64,000 nt of DNA from Paracoccaceae bacterium (GCA_016124615.1 WGNF01000003.1:310001-374000); one strand, 5' to 3'. Positions 34,706-43,878 are shown, counted from the first letter of the stretch. The notes: generated by a model not told the origin, from the sequence alone. A program made the numbers and translations.

Positions 34706-36406
34706 TCACTTCTTGCGCGACCAGTCGGCGATGTTCCACAGCTCGCTGTCCCAGGCGTTGATCTGCTCGCCTGCGATCGAGTTGGACACGCCCGAGGTGG
34801 TGCCGCGCCAGACCAGCGGCACGATGGTGTTCGTGTCCTTGGTCAGCATGTCGTTCAGCGTCTTGGCGATCTCGCCGCGCTTGGCAAGGTCGGCCGTCGC
34901 GCCGAGTTCGGCCACCAGCTTGTCATAGGCCGGGTCGCAGTAGCGGTTGATGTTCTCGCCCTGCCACTGATCTTCCGGCTTCGGCGCCTTGGCGCAGGTA
35001 TACATGGCCAGGTAGGTCTGCGGGTCGGTGCCGGTGAAGTTGTTGGCGTACATTTCCACGTCCGCGTAGAACTTCTGGAACGTGTCGGGCGAACCCGGAT
35101 CGCCACCGAAGTAGACCGAGGCGTCGATGTTCTTCAGCTGGGTATCAACCCCGATGGAGTTCCACCACTGCTTGATCAGCGACTGGAAGTCCTGACGAAC
35201 GGCGTTGGTCGAGGTCTGGTAGGTCAGGCTCAGCTTCTTGCCGTCTTTCACGCGGATGCCATCGGGGCCGACTTTCCAGCCCGCTTCATCCAGCAGCTTC
35301 TTGGCGCCTTCGACGTCCTGCTTCAGGCAGCCGGTGTTGTCCGACGCATAGGCGACGGGCGCGGGCACCAGGTTGCAGGTCGGTTTGCCGGCCTGGCCGT
35401 AGCCAACTTGCACCAGCAGGTCACGGTCGATCGCCATCGACAGCGCGGCCCGGACCTTCGGGTCCGACAGGATCGGGTTCGGGTGCTTCGCGGTCGAGCG
35501 TTCGCCCTCGGGCAGGCTCGGCGAGGCGTCGGTCATGTTCATTTCAAGCCGCTCGACGAGGCTGCCGAAGGCAACGACGACCTTGCCCTTGGAATCCGCG
35601 CCGGTCATGCCCTTCAGCACGTCGGGCGACAGTTGCAGGTTCCAGGCGTAATCGTATTCGCCGGTCTGGAACACCGCACGCGCGGCGGCCGCGGCATCGC
35701 CGCCACCCTTGAAGTTCACCGTCGCAAAGGCCGGCTTCGACGGGTCGCGGTAGTTGTCGTTGGCCTTCAGCTGGATCACGTCGTTCGGCTTGAAGTTCGT
35801 CACGACGAACGGGCCGGTGCCGATCGGGCCGAAGTTGGCCGCGGTGCAGGTCGGCGCCTTGGCGCCAAGGCAGTCGGCGAACTGCTTTTTCTGCAGGATC
35901 GGCGATTCATACGACACGAACGGGCCGTAGGGGTTCGGCATCGGCTCTTTGAAGCTGATCTTGACCGTCATCGGGTCGACGGCTTCGACCTTGTCGACGC
36001 CTTCGAAGTGCGACAGCTGCGCGCAGCCGCCCGCCGGGTCCATGCAGTACTGGCCGGTGAACACCACGTCATCGGCGGTCACGTCGGAACCGTCCGACCA
36101 TTTCAGGCCGGGCTTCAGCTTCCAGGTGATCGACTTCAGGTCGGCCGCAACGCCGCCGTTGGCGACTGTCGGGATGTCGGCGGCGAGGTAGGGCACCAGC
36201 GCGCCATCGGGGTTGTAGCGGGCCAGCGGCTCGATCACGATCGACGAGGACTCGAGGTCCTTGGTGCCGCTCGACAGGTAGGGGTTCAGGATCGACGGCG
36301 CTTGCCAGTAGATCAGGTTCAGCTGGCCGTCGCTGCCGCGCCCGGCGAAGGCCGGTGCTGCGGCAAGCGCAGCCACCGCGCCCATCAGGAATGATTTAAG
36401 CTTCAT
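34706..36406 (-). CDS. Peptide ABC transporter substrate-binding protein (SBP_bac_5)
   Basis: 566 residues from ATG 36406 with a signal peptide (MKLKSFLMGAVAALAAAPAF before AGR). Family signs are WQAPSILNPYLSSGTKD, FEPLARYNPDG-like IEPLARYNPDGALVPYLA and WKLKPGLKWSDGSDVTADDV, the region typical of DppA/OppA proteins. It delivers peptides or peptide-like compounds to DppBC. The opening ILNPYLSSGTKD resembles binding proteins for glutathione, opines or other modified amino acids, so the ligand is open. Confidence 0.88.
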   Translation of the reverse strand: MKLKSFLMGAVAALAAAPAFAGRGSDGQLNLIYWQAPSILNPYLSSGTKDLESSSIVIEPLARYNPDGALVPYLAADIPTVANGGVAADLKSITWKLKPGLKWSDGSDVTADDVVFTGQYCMDPAGGCAQLSHFEGVDKVEAVDPMTVKISFKEPMPNPYGPFVSYESPILQKKQFADCLGAKAPTCTAANFGPIGTGPFVVTNFKPNDVIQLKANDNYRDPSKPAFATVNFKGGGDAAAAARAVFQTGEYDYAWNLQLSPDVLKGMTGADSKGKVVVAFGSLVERLEMNMTDASPSLPEGERSTAKHPNPILSDPKVRAALSMAIDRDLLVQVGYGQAGKPTCNLVPAPVAYASDNTGCLKQDVEGAKKLLDEAGWKVGPDGIRVKDGKKLSLTYQTSTNAVRQDFQSLIKQWWNSIGVDTQLKNIDASVYFGGDPGSPDTFQKFYADVEMYANNFTGTDPQTYLAMYTCAKAPKPEDQWQGENINRYCDPAYDKLVAELGATADLAKRGEIAKTLNDMLTKDTNTIVPLVWRGTTSGVSNSIAGEQINAWDSELWNIADWSRKK

Positions 36407-36455
36407 ACGTCCTCTCCATGTTGGTCGTGCTCCGGGTTGCCTCGGAACCGCCGGT

Positions 36456-37490
36456 TCATCCGGCGGGTTTCTGGTTGGTCGTCTGGTTGGTCTGGCCATG
36501 CAGGTGACAGGCCACGAAGCGGCCGGGCATCACCTCGATGAATTGGGGCTCCACCTTGCGGCAGATGTCCATCACTTTCGGGCAGCGGGTGCAAAAGTTG
36601 CAGCCGTCCGGCGGATTCGCCGGCGAGGGAACGTCGCCCTTCAGGATGATCCGCTCGCGGGTGTTTTCCAGCGAGGGGTCGGGTTCCGGCACCGCCGACA
36701 GCAGCGCCTCGGTATAGGGGTGCAGCGGATCGGCGTAGATCTCGTCGCGCGGGCTGAGTTCGACCACCTTGCCCAGATACATCACCGCGACCCGGTCGGC
36801 GATGTGGCGCACCATCGACAGGTCGTGGCTGATGAACAGGTAGGTCAGGCCCAGACGGTCCTGCAACTCTTCCAGAAGGTTCACCACCTGCGCCTGAATC
36901 GAGACGTCGAGCGCCGCGATGGGTTCGTCGCAGACGATGAACTTGGGGTTCAGCGCCAGCGCGCGGGCAATGCCGATGCGCTGCCGCTGGCCGCCCGAAA
37001 ACTCGTGCGGATAGCGGTTGGCAAACGTGCGGTTGAGCCCGACGGCATCCATCAGCTCGTAAATCCGCGCCAGCTTTTCCACCTTGCTCAGCTTGGTGTG
37101 CTCTTCCAGCGGCTCGCCGATGATCGAGGCCAGCGTCATGCGGGGATTCAGGCTGGCTTGCGGGTCCTGAAACACCATCTGCATCGTCGGCCGCATCGGC
37201 CGCAGGACGGATTGTTCGGCCTGCCCGATCTCGACCCCGTTGATCTTCACGGACCCGCCGGTGATGTCGTATAGCCGGATCAGCGCGCGCCCGGCGGTGG
37301 ATTTGCCGCAGCCGCTTTCACCCACCAGACCCAGCGTTTCGCCTTCGAGGATGTCGAAGCTGATGTCGTCCACCGCCTTCACGTCGCCGGTGTGGCGACG
37401 CAGAAGGCCGGTGTGGATCGGGAAATACATCTTCAGCCCGCGGACAGAGACCAGCGTCTTGGCTGCGGCTTTCGGGGTGGCGTCAAGCAT
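36456..37490 (-). CDS. dppF: Peptide ABC transporter ATPase, DppF type
   Basis: 344 residues from ATG 37490, overlapping the dppD end by 8 bases. It has GESGCGKST (Walker A), FQDPQASLNPRMTLASI (Q-loop), FSGGQRQRIGIARAL and VCDEPIAALD, then the C-terminal oligopeptide domain with a Cys cluster (CNFCTRCPKVMDIC) typical of OppF/DppF. It follows dppD and precedes the binding-protein gene. Confidence 0.93.
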   Translation of the reverse strand: MLDATPKAAAKTLVSVRGLKMYFPIHTGLLRRHTGDVKAVDDISFDILEGETLGLVGESGCGKSTAGRALIRLYDITGGSVKINGVEIGQAEQSVLRPMRPTMQMVFQDPQASLNPRMTLASIIGEPLEEHTKLSKVEKLARIYELMDAVGLNRTFANRYPHEFSGGQRQRIGIARALALNPKFIVCDEPIAALDVSIQAQVVNLLEELQDRLGLTYLFISHDLSMVRHIADRVAVMYLGKVVELSPRDEIYADPLHPYTEALLSAVPEPDPSLENTRERIILKGDVPSPANPPDGCNFCTRCPKVMDICRKVEPQFIEVMPGRFVACHLHGQTNQTTNQKPAG

Positions 37491-38487
37491 CGCGGGACCC
37501 TCCGGTAACAGGGGCCCGCAGACAGGCGACATCATGGCCCGCGCCGATCGGCACGCGCGCCGGGTTTTCGTGGCCACAGCGGTCGAAGGCATAGGCGCAA
37601 CGGTCGCGGAAGGCGCAGAACGACGGCTCTGACATAAGGATCGGCGGTTGCCCCTCGATCACGTTCAGCTTCTCGGGCCGTTCGCCCAGCACGCCGGGCA
37701 CGGTTTTCAGCAGCGCGCGGGTATAGGGGTGCTGCGGGTTGCGGAACAGCTCTTTCACCGGGGCCTGTTCGACGATCTGGCCGCCATACATCACCATCAC
37801 CCGGTCGGCGATGCCCGCGATCACGCCCAGATCATGGGTGATCCAGATGATCGCCATGCCCAGCTTCTGGCGCAGTTCCTTTACCAGTTCCAGAATCTGC
37901 GCCTGAATCGTCACGTCCAGCGCGGTGGTGGGTTCGTCGGCGATCAGCACCTGCGGGTCGCAGGCCAACGCGATGGCGATCATCACGCGCTGACGCATGC
38001 CGCCGGAAAACTGGTGCGGATAATCCTTCAGCCGCTGCCGCGCATCGGGGATGCCGACAAGCTCCAGCAGTTCGGCCGCGCGCTTTGCCGCTTGTGCCTT
38101 GTTCAGGCCCATGTGGCGGCGCAGCGGTTCCATGATCTGAAAGCCGACGGTGAACACCGGGTTCAGGCTGGTCATCGGGTCCTGAAAGATGAACCCGATC
38201 TTGCCGCCGCGAATGTCGCGCAGACGCTGATCGCTGCAGGTCAGCAGGTCGGTGCCGTCGAACAGCACCTGACCGCCACGCACATCGGCGGGTGGCGACG
38301 GCAGCAGCCGGATCAACGACATCATGGTGACGGACTTGCCAGAGCCGCTTTCCCCGACGACGCCAAGAAGCTCGCCGGGTTTCAGGTCAAAACTGACGGT
38401 GTTGACGGCGTGAACCTCTCCGCCACGTGTGCGGAATACGGTCTTGAGCCCCCGGACGTCCAGGACGGGCAGTGCCCCATCGGGCAT
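37483..38487 (-). CDS. dppD: Peptide ABC transporter ATPase, DppD type
   Basis: 334 residues. Walker A GESGSGKSV, Q-loop FQDPMTSLNPVFTVGFQ, FSGGMRQRVMIAIAL, IADEPTTALD, and a C-terminal oligopeptide domain (CAFRDRCAYAFDRC). It is the first gene of the importer operon (D-F-SBP-B-C) and is preceded by GGAG. The upstream 220-base region is shared with the divergent catabolic genes. Confidence 0.93.
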   Translation of the reverse strand: MPDGALPVLDVRGLKTVFRTRGGEVHAVNTVSFDLKPGELLGVVGESGSGKSVTMMSLIRLLPSPPADVRGGQVLFDGTDLLTCSDQRLRDIRGGKIGFIFQDPMTSLNPVFTVGFQIMEPLRRHMGLNKAQAAKRAAELLELVGIPDARQRLKDYPHQFSGGMRQRVMIAIALACDPQVLIADEPTTALDVTIQAQILELVKELRQKLGMAIIWITHDLGVIAGIADRVMVMYGGQIVEQAPVKELFRNPQHPYTRALLKTVPGVLGERPEKLNVIEGQPPILMSEPSFCAFRDRCAYAFDRCGHENPARVPIGAGHDVACLRAPVTGGSRDA

Positions 38488-38595
38488 ATGACGCTCCCCA
38501 AGCGGTTATTATTCTTTTGTTTTTGCGGTCCAGGTCGCTTCCCGTCCGCTGATTGTTCCAAACTCTTAGCCATTTTTTTCGGCACGGCAATACGG

Positions 38596-38688
38596 TTTCG
38601 GCAAGATCGGACCTGACGTAACCCTATTGCGGAAATCCACGGTTGCGTGGCCTTGACGTTACGCAGATCGGGCGACACCTTGCCGAAA
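38596..38688. repeat. Long-spaced inverted repeat in the divergent promoter region
   Basis: TTTCGGCAAG (38596-38605) and CTTGCCGAAA (38679-38688) are perfect 10-bp reverse complements 73 bases apart, between dppD and the argE-like gene. The space between contains TGACGTAAC and TTGACGTTAC. It may be a two-site operator controlling both directions. No regulator gene is adjacent. Confidence 0.4.
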
Positions 38689-38710
38689 ATGTCCGCAGCG
38701 GGAGAAGATC

Positions 38711-39874
38711 ATGGGCAAACGATTGACGGCGCGTGAGATTCTCGACCGCCTCGTTGCATTCCCAACGGTGAGTCGCGACAGCAACCTGGCGCTGATCGAC
38801 TGGGTCGAAGATTATCTGGCCAGTTGGGGCGTGACCGCGCATCGGGTCTGGAACGACGACCGCACCAAGGCCGCGCTCTACGCCAACGTCGGCCCGATGG
38901 TCGCCGGGGGCGTGGTGCTGTCGGGCCATACCGACGTGGTGCCGATCGACGGGCAGGACTGGTCGTCGGACCCGTTCACGGTGGTGGAACGCGGCGGCAG
39001 GCTTTACGGCCGCGGCACCTGCGACATGAAGGGATTCGACGCGCTGGCGCTTTGGGCGGTGCCGCTGGCGCTGGAGGCGGGGGTGAAACGGCCGCTGCAG
39101 ATCGCGCTAAGCTATGACGAAGAGGTCGGCTGCACCGGCGCGCCGCCGATGATCGCCGACATGGTGAAGACGCTGCCGAAAGCGGCGGCGGTGATCGTGG
39201 GCGAGCCGTCGATGATGACGGCGGTGAACGGCCACAAGGGCGGCATCGGCTTTGCCACCCATGTGCGCGGCTTCGAGGTGCATTCCTCGATCCTGCACAC
39301 CGGCGTTTCGGCGATTCTCGAAGGCGCCAGGCTGATCGACTGGGCGAACCAGCAGAACGCCGCGAACCGCGCCAAGACGCCAGGCCCGGTGGCCGCGATG
39401 TTCGAGCCGCCGTGGACGACGGTGCATGTCGGCAAGGTCGAAGGCGGCACCGCGCACAACATCACCGCGAAGGATTGCCGCTTTTCGCTCGATTTCCGCG
39501 TGGTGCCGGGCGACGAGATGGCCGATTGCGAGGCCGCCTACCGTGCCAAGGTGGCCGAGGTCGAGGCCGGCATGAAGGCGGTGCGCCCCGAGGCGGGCAT
39601 TGACCTGGATCAGCGATTCTTCGTGCCGCCTCTGGAACCTGAAACCAATGGCGCGGCCGAGGCTTTGGCGCGCCGCCTGACCGGCGACAACGGCAGCCAT
39701 GTCGTCAGCTATGGCACCGAGGCCGGGCAGTTCCAGGCCGAAGGCTATTCCGCCGTGGTCTGCGGGCCGGGCGACATCGCGCAGGCGCACCAGCCCGACG
39801 AATGGCTGAGCGTGGCGCAGTTCGAGGCCGGGCAGGCCTTCATGCGCCGCCTTGTCGCGTATCTGGCGGGCTGA
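38711..39874 (+). CDS. argE: Acetylornithine deacetylase-type M20 peptidase
   Basis: 387 residues. M20A metal motifs: LSGHTDVVPIDGQDW (His, Asp), YGRGTCDMKGFDAL (Asp), YDEEVGCTGAP (Glu-Glu) and VGEPSMM. The closest known function is N-acetylornithine deacetylase (ArgE). Its place divergent to a peptide importer and 3 bases before an FAD oxidoreductase suggests use on an imported N-acyl amino acid rather than arginine synthesis; that is inference. Confidence 0.88.
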   Translation: MGKRLTAREILDRLVAFPTVSRDSNLALIDWVEDYLASWGVTAHRVWNDDRTKAALYANVGPMVAGGVVLSGHTDVVPIDGQDWSSDPFTVVERGGRLYGRGTCDMKGFDALALWAVPLALEAGVKRPLQIALSYDEEVGCTGAPPMIADMVKTLPKAAAVIVGEPSMMTAVNGHKGGIGFATHVRGFEVHSSILHTGVSAILEGARLIDWANQQNAANRAKTPGPVAAMFEPPWTTVHVGKVEGGTAHNITAKDCRFSLDFRVVPGDEMADCEAAYRAKVAEVEAGMKAVRPEAGIDLDQRFFVPPLEPETNGAAEALARRLTGDNGSHVVSYGTEAGQFQAEGYSAVVCGPGDIAQAHQPDEWLSVAQFEAGQAFMRRLVAYLAG

Positions 39875-39877
39875 GCG

Positions 39878-41233
39878 ATGGCTTTTCCGATTTCGATGGC
39901 CTCGCCGGTGCGGTTTGCTGCACCGCTGCCCGCAAAGGCGGATGTGGTGGTGATCGGCGCCGGTGTGATCGGCGTGATGACCGCGTGGCACCTGCGCAAA
40001 CGCGGGCTTTCGGTGGTGCTGTGCGAAAAGGGCCGGGTGGCGGGCGAACAATCCAGCCGCAACTGGGGCTGGGTGCGCCAGCAGGGCCGCGACGCGGCCG
40101 AACTGCCGATCATGATCGAAGCCTCGGGCATGTGGGACGGGCTGACGGCCGAGGCCGAAGCGGACCTCGGCTTCCGCCGCAGCGGCGTGCTTTATATCGC
40201 CAACACCGAACAGGATCAGGCCGACCACGAGGCGTTCATGGCGCTGGCGCGGCTGCACCAGCTCGATACCCGGTTGCTGAGCGCGGCCGAGGTGCGGGCG
40301 ATGCTGCAAGGCGCCGCGGATCACTGGCCGAACGGGCTCAGGGGCGGGCTCTGGACCGCCAGCGACGGGCGGGCAGAGCCCTGGGTGGCGGTGCCCGCGC
40401 TTGCGGCGGCGGCGGCGCGGATGGGCGTGACGGTGCTGGAAGATTGCGCGGTGCGCGGGCTTGACCTTGCGGCGGGCCGGGTCGCGGGCGTGGTGACCGA
40501 AAAGGGCCGGGTCGCCTGCGATGCGGTGGTGCTGGCGGGCGGTGCGTGGTCGTCGCTGTTCCTGCGGCGGCACGGGGCCGCGATCCCGCAGCTGTCGGTG
40601 CTGTCGTCGGTGGCGCAGACCGCACCGATGCCCGAGATTTTCGCCGGTGCCGCGACCGATGGCTATTTCGCCTTCCGCCGCAGGCTCGACGGCGGCTATT
40701 CGATCGCGCCGGGGGATTTTCACGAATTCTTCATCGGCCCCGACGCCTTCCGCAACCTGCGCGCCTTCCTGCCCGAGGTGATGAAGGACCCCTTTGGCCA
40801 GCGCTACCGGCCGATGGCTCCCGCGGGCTACCCCGACGCCTGGGCCACGCCGCGGCGCTGGTCGTTCGATGCCGCCTCGCCGTTCGAGGCGATGCGCGTG
40901 CTCGACCCGCGCCCGAGCATGGGGGCGCTGGCGAAGGTGCAGGACCTCTTTGCGCAGGCCTTCCCGGCGCTTGGCCGACCACAGATCACCAGCGCCTGGG
41001 CCGGGATGATCGACACCATGCCCGATGTGGTGCCGGTGGTGGACCACGTGCCGGGCCTTGCCGGGCTGGTGGTGGCGACCGGGATGAGCGGGCACGGCTT
41101 TGGCATCGGCCCGGCGATGGGGCGCGTGGTGGCCGATCTGGTGACCGGGCATCCGGTGGGGCACGACCTGACGCGATTCCGCTTCGGCCGATTCACCGAT
41201 GGCAGCCGGATCGCGGGCGGGCCGTCCTTGTAG
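39878..41233 (+). CDS. FAD-dependent oxidoreductase, DAO/D-amino-acid dehydrogenase type
   Basis: 451 residues. The FAD Rossmann motif VVVIGAGVIGVMTAWHLRKR is at residues 24-43, followed by QSSRNWGWVRQQGRD, which resembles the SSRNWGWIRQ signature of a proteobacterial DAO subgroup. The C-terminal half has WAGMIDTMPDVVPVVDHVPG and TGMSGHGFGIGPAMG, which close the FAD site. It probably oxidises the C-N bond of an amino acid or amine. It is tightly linked to the argE-like gene. Confidence 0.87.
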   Translation: MAFPISMASPVRFAAPLPAKADVVVIGAGVIGVMTAWHLRKRGLSVVLCEKGRVAGEQSSRNWGWVRQQGRDAAELPIMIEASGMWDGLTAEAEADLGFRRSGVLYIANTEQDQADHEAFMALARLHQLDTRLLSAAEVRAMLQGAADHWPNGLRGGLWTASDGRAEPWVAVPALAAAAARMGVTVLEDCAVRGLDLAAGRVAGVVTEKGRVACDAVVLAGGAWSSLFLRRHGAAIPQLSVLSSVAQTAPMPEIFAGAATDGYFAFRRRLDGGYSIAPGDFHEFFIGPDAFRNLRAFLPEVMKDPFGQRYRPMAPAGYPDAWATPRRWSFDAASPFEAMRVLDPRPSMGALAKVQDLFAQAFPALGRPQITSAWAGMIDTMPDVVPVVDHVPGLAGLVVATGMSGHGFGIGPAMGRVVADLVTGHPVGHDLTRFRFGRFTDGSRIAGGPSL

Positions 41234-41234
41234 C

Positions 41235-41253
41235 AGGGGGCCGTCTGCCCCCT
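41235..41253 (+). terminator. Hairpin after the FAD oxidoreductase gene
   Basis: AGGGGGC (41235-41241) pairs with GCCCCCT (41247-41253) around a 5-nt loop, 2 bases after the stop codon. No T tract follows, so it may only partly terminate before the M20D gene. Confidence 0.4.
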
Positions 41254-41390
41254 CTGCGGCGGCGGCGCGGTCACCCCCGGCGATCTTTTCGAACGGCAGA
41301 AATCGGCCGGGGGCGGGGTTGCGGGCCTGCGGGAATTGCGCGACGCTGATGCATCATTGCGCCGGGGGGACCGGCCGAGGGGAGATCATC

Positions 41391-42557
41391 ATGCCAGTCA
41401 AGAACCGCTTCGCCGAACTGCTGCCGGAAATCACCGAATGGCGGCGCGATATCCATGAGAACCCGGAACTGCTGTTCGAGGTGCACCGCACGGCGGCGCT
41501 GGTGGCGGCGAAGCTGCGCGAATTCGGCTGCGACGAGGTGGTCGAAGGCATCGGGCGCACCGGCGTGGTGGGGGTGATCCACGGCAAGACCGACAGCGCC
41601 GGGCGGGTGATCGGCCTCAGGGCCGACATGGATGCGCTGCCGATCAAGGAGGCGACGGGGCTCGACTATGCCTCGAAAGTGCCGGGCAGGATGCACGCCT
41701 GCGGCCATGACGGCCATACCGCGATGCTTTTGGGCGCGGCTAAATACTTGGCCGAGACACGGAATTTCGACGGCCGTGCCGTGGTGATCTTCCAGCCCGC
41801 CGAAGAGGGCGGCGGCGGCGGGCGCGAGATGGTGAACGACGGCATGATGGACCGCTTCGGCATCCAGGAAGTCTATGGCATGCACAACATGCCGGGCATC
41901 CCGGTCGGCCAGTTCGCGATCCGGCCCGGCGCGATGATGGCGGCGGCGGATCAGTTCGAGGTGACGGTGACCGGCAAGGGCGGCCATGCCGCCAAGCCCC
42001 ACGACTGCATCGACACCACGCTGGTCGCGGCCCATATGGTGATCGCGCTGCAATCCATCGCCAGCCGCAACGTGGATCCGCTGAAGCAGGTCGTGGTCTC
42101 GGTCTGCACCTTCCGCACCGAAAGCGAGGCGTTCAACGTGATCCCGCAGACGGTGCTGTTGCGCGGCACCGTGCGCACGATGGACCCCGCCGTGCAGGAT
42201 TATGTCGAAGAGCGGATCAAGGCGATCGTGGCGGGCACCGCCGCCACCTTTGGCGCGACCGCCGAGTGCGATTACCAGCGCGGCTATCCGGTGACGATGA
42301 ACGCGCCGGAAAACACCGACTACGCCGCCGAAGTGGCGCAGCGCGTGTCGGGCCGTGTCGATACCGGCATGGCGCCCCTGATGGGGGCCGAGGATTTCAG
42401 CTTCATGCTGAACGCGCGGCCGGGGGCCTATATCTTCCTGGGCAACGGCGACACCGCGATGGTGCACCACCCCGCCTACAACTTCGACGACAACGCGATT
42501 CCGTTCGGGTCGAGCTGGTACGCCGGGATGGTCGAAGACCGGATGCCGGCGGCGTAA
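41391..42557 (+). CDS. M20D amidohydrolase (hippurate hydrolase/AbgB type)
   Basis: 388 residues from ATG 41391, with GAGGGGAGA upstream; a longer frame upstream is non-family sequence. M20D metal-binding motifs: LRADMDALPI, HACGHDGHTAMLLGAA, FQPAEEGGGGGREM and YGMHNMPGIPVG. Such enzymes cleave N-acyl amino acids. It completes the group of two deacylases plus an amino-acid oxidase beside the peptide importer. An intrinsic terminator follows at once. Confidence 0.9.
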   Translation: MPVKNRFAELLPEITEWRRDIHENPELLFEVHRTAALVAAKLREFGCDEVVEGIGRTGVVGVIHGKTDSAGRVIGLRADMDALPIKEATGLDYASKVPGRMHACGHDGHTAMLLGAAKYLAETRNFDGRAVVIFQPAEEGGGGGREMVNDGMMDRFGIQEVYGMHNMPGIPVGQFAIRPGAMMAAADQFEVTVTGKGGHAAKPHDCIDTTLVAAHMVIALQSIASRNVDPLKQVVVSVCTFRTESEAFNVIPQTVLLRGTVRTMDPAVQDYVEERIKAIVAGTAATFGATAECDYQRGYPVTMNAPENTDYAAEVAQRVSGRVDTGMAPLMGAEDFSFMLNARPGAYIFLGNGDTAMVHHPAYNFDDNAIPFGSSWYAGMVEDRMPAA

Positions 42558-42562
42558 GGCAT

Positions 42563-42584
42563 AAGGCGCCTAGGGCGCCTTTTT
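42563..42584 (+). terminator. Intrinsic terminator of the amidohydrolase gene
   Basis: AAGGCGCC (42563-42570) and GGCGCCTT (42574-42581) form a perfect 8-bp stem with a 3-nt loop, ending in TTTTT. On the other strand this element contains the last codons and stop of the convergent methyltransferase gene. Confidence 0.8.
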
Positions 42585-43217
42585 CCGCAGGGCGACCACC
42601 TCGGCTTGCGAGTGGTTGGCGTAAGTGTCCCAGGTCGGCGTGTAATCGTCGGCCTGGTTGCCCCAGACCGTCCAGCCCAGCCGCGGCCCGCGCGCGAAAA
42701 GCTCGATGCGCGGGGCCTGGCTGCAGCCTTCGATCAGCGCGTATTGCTCATCCGGCTTGCGGCTATGCTCGCGCTTTTGCGACGAGATGATGTTTTCCTG
42801 CGTCCGGCCAAGTTGCTCGGTTCGCGCGTTCTTGCCGCGCACGCCGAACAGCAGCACTTCCGTCACGTTGCGGAAATAGAACCCGACGCCGCGCCGGTCT
42901 GGCCCGCCATCCTTGCGGATCTTGTACCAGATGATGTTGCTTTTGTAGGTGAACCCCCAGTTTTCCATCACTTTCAACCCCTCGGGCAGCAGCGCGTTGG
43001 GCACCCAGAGGTAAAGATGCGCGGTCTCGGCCACGATCGCCTCGACCGGCAGGTCGCAGATGTCGCGCAGGGTCATGGTGGGATAGCGCGACAGGCGCCG
43101 GTGTTCCGGCGCCATCTTTCCGGTGCGGTTCTGGAATTGCCACGGCGGGTCGGCCAGCACGGTGCGAAACCGCGCAGACCCCGCCTTGGCGAGCAGATCG
43201 TCGGCGGCTGTCGTCAT
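42570..43217 (-). CDS. MT-A70 family adenine methyltransferase (restriction-modification)
   Basis: 215 residues from ATG 43217. The catalytic DPPW motif is at residues 23-26 (VLADPPWQFQN), and YLWVPNALLPEG, WGFTYKSNIIWYK and FYFRNVTEVLLFGVRG are typical of MT-A70 N6-adenine methyltransferases. Its start overlaps the stop of a BglII-like nuclease gene (ATGA), so the two formed one type II restriction-modification operon. This gene looks intact and could protect the genome by adenine methylation. Recognition sequence unknown. Confidence 0.87.
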   Translation of the reverse strand: MTTAADDLLAKAGSARFRTVLADPPWQFQNRTGKMAPEHRRLSRYPTMTLRDICDLPVEAIVAETAHLYLWVPNALLPEGLKVMENWGFTYKSNIIWYKIRKDGGPDRRGVGFYFRNVTEVLLFGVRGKNARTEQLGRTQENIISSQKREHSRKPDEQYALIEGCSQAPRIELFARGPRLGWTVWGNQADDYTPTWDTYANHSQAEVVALRKKAP

Positions 43218-43807
43218 GGCACGTCCTCCACATAAAGCGACTTGCGTATTCCGAACACGAGCAGCGGGCAACCCGCCCCGCCGCCGCCCTCGATGCGCGA
43301 CAGCAGTTTCGACATATGCGTGGTCGAGTTGCCGTAGGACGACCCCCGCCCGAGCGCGTTGAAGATGTCCTGCAATTCGTCGGACCGGGTGATGATCACG
43401 CCGACGCTGACCGCGCGCAGCTCGAACAGCAGGCGGAAGTTGTTCAGGTCGCGGTCGAAGAACGGATCCTTGTTGTTCCATTCGATTTCAAGCGCGACGC
43501 GGTTCTTCACGCAGTCGACCTTGTGGGTGGGCGAGTCGAGGCGGCGGCCGTCGACCTCGATCGCGGTCTGGAACTGTTTTTCGACCCATCCGCGGGTGGA
43601 AAGGAAGTCGTCGATCGAGGCAGCCAGCCGGGTCTTGTTGCCGCCACCGGCGACGATCCAGGACTTTCGCAGCCGGAAGGCGGCCAGCAGGTCGAGGATG
43701 TCGGCCCATTCGGACGGGAAGTCATGGCACAGAATCGCGCTCGCGTGCTTCCATTCGTGGCATTCGTAGTTTTCGGCGACGAATGCGGGAAGGCGCTAAA
43801 GCAACAT
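43214..43807 (-). pseudogene. BglII-like type II restriction endonuclease with in-frame stop at codon 4
   Basis: The frame from 43795 to 43214 encodes 193 residues of a BglII-family nuclease: FVAENYECHEWKHASAIL, HDFPSEWADILDLLAAFRL, SWIVAGGGNKT and GWVEKQFQTAIEVDG. The catalytic pattern D-x8-E-x-E (VD...LEIEW) corresponds to D84-x8-E93-x-Q95 of BglII. Upstream, the only plausible start is ATG at 43807, but codon 4 is TAG (43796-43798). No ATG, GTG or TTG occurs in frame between this stop and a GTG that lies after the catalytic Asp. The gene therefore appears inactivated or uses a rare start. A weak GGAG lies upstream of the ATG. The following methyltransferase is intact. Confidence 0.75.
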
Positions 43808-43878
43808 GTTGTGGGCGCTCCGGTGTGCAGGCCCCAACTCTATGCGCCTCGTGGCGGGCTCGCAAGCGCCGCGTCGGC

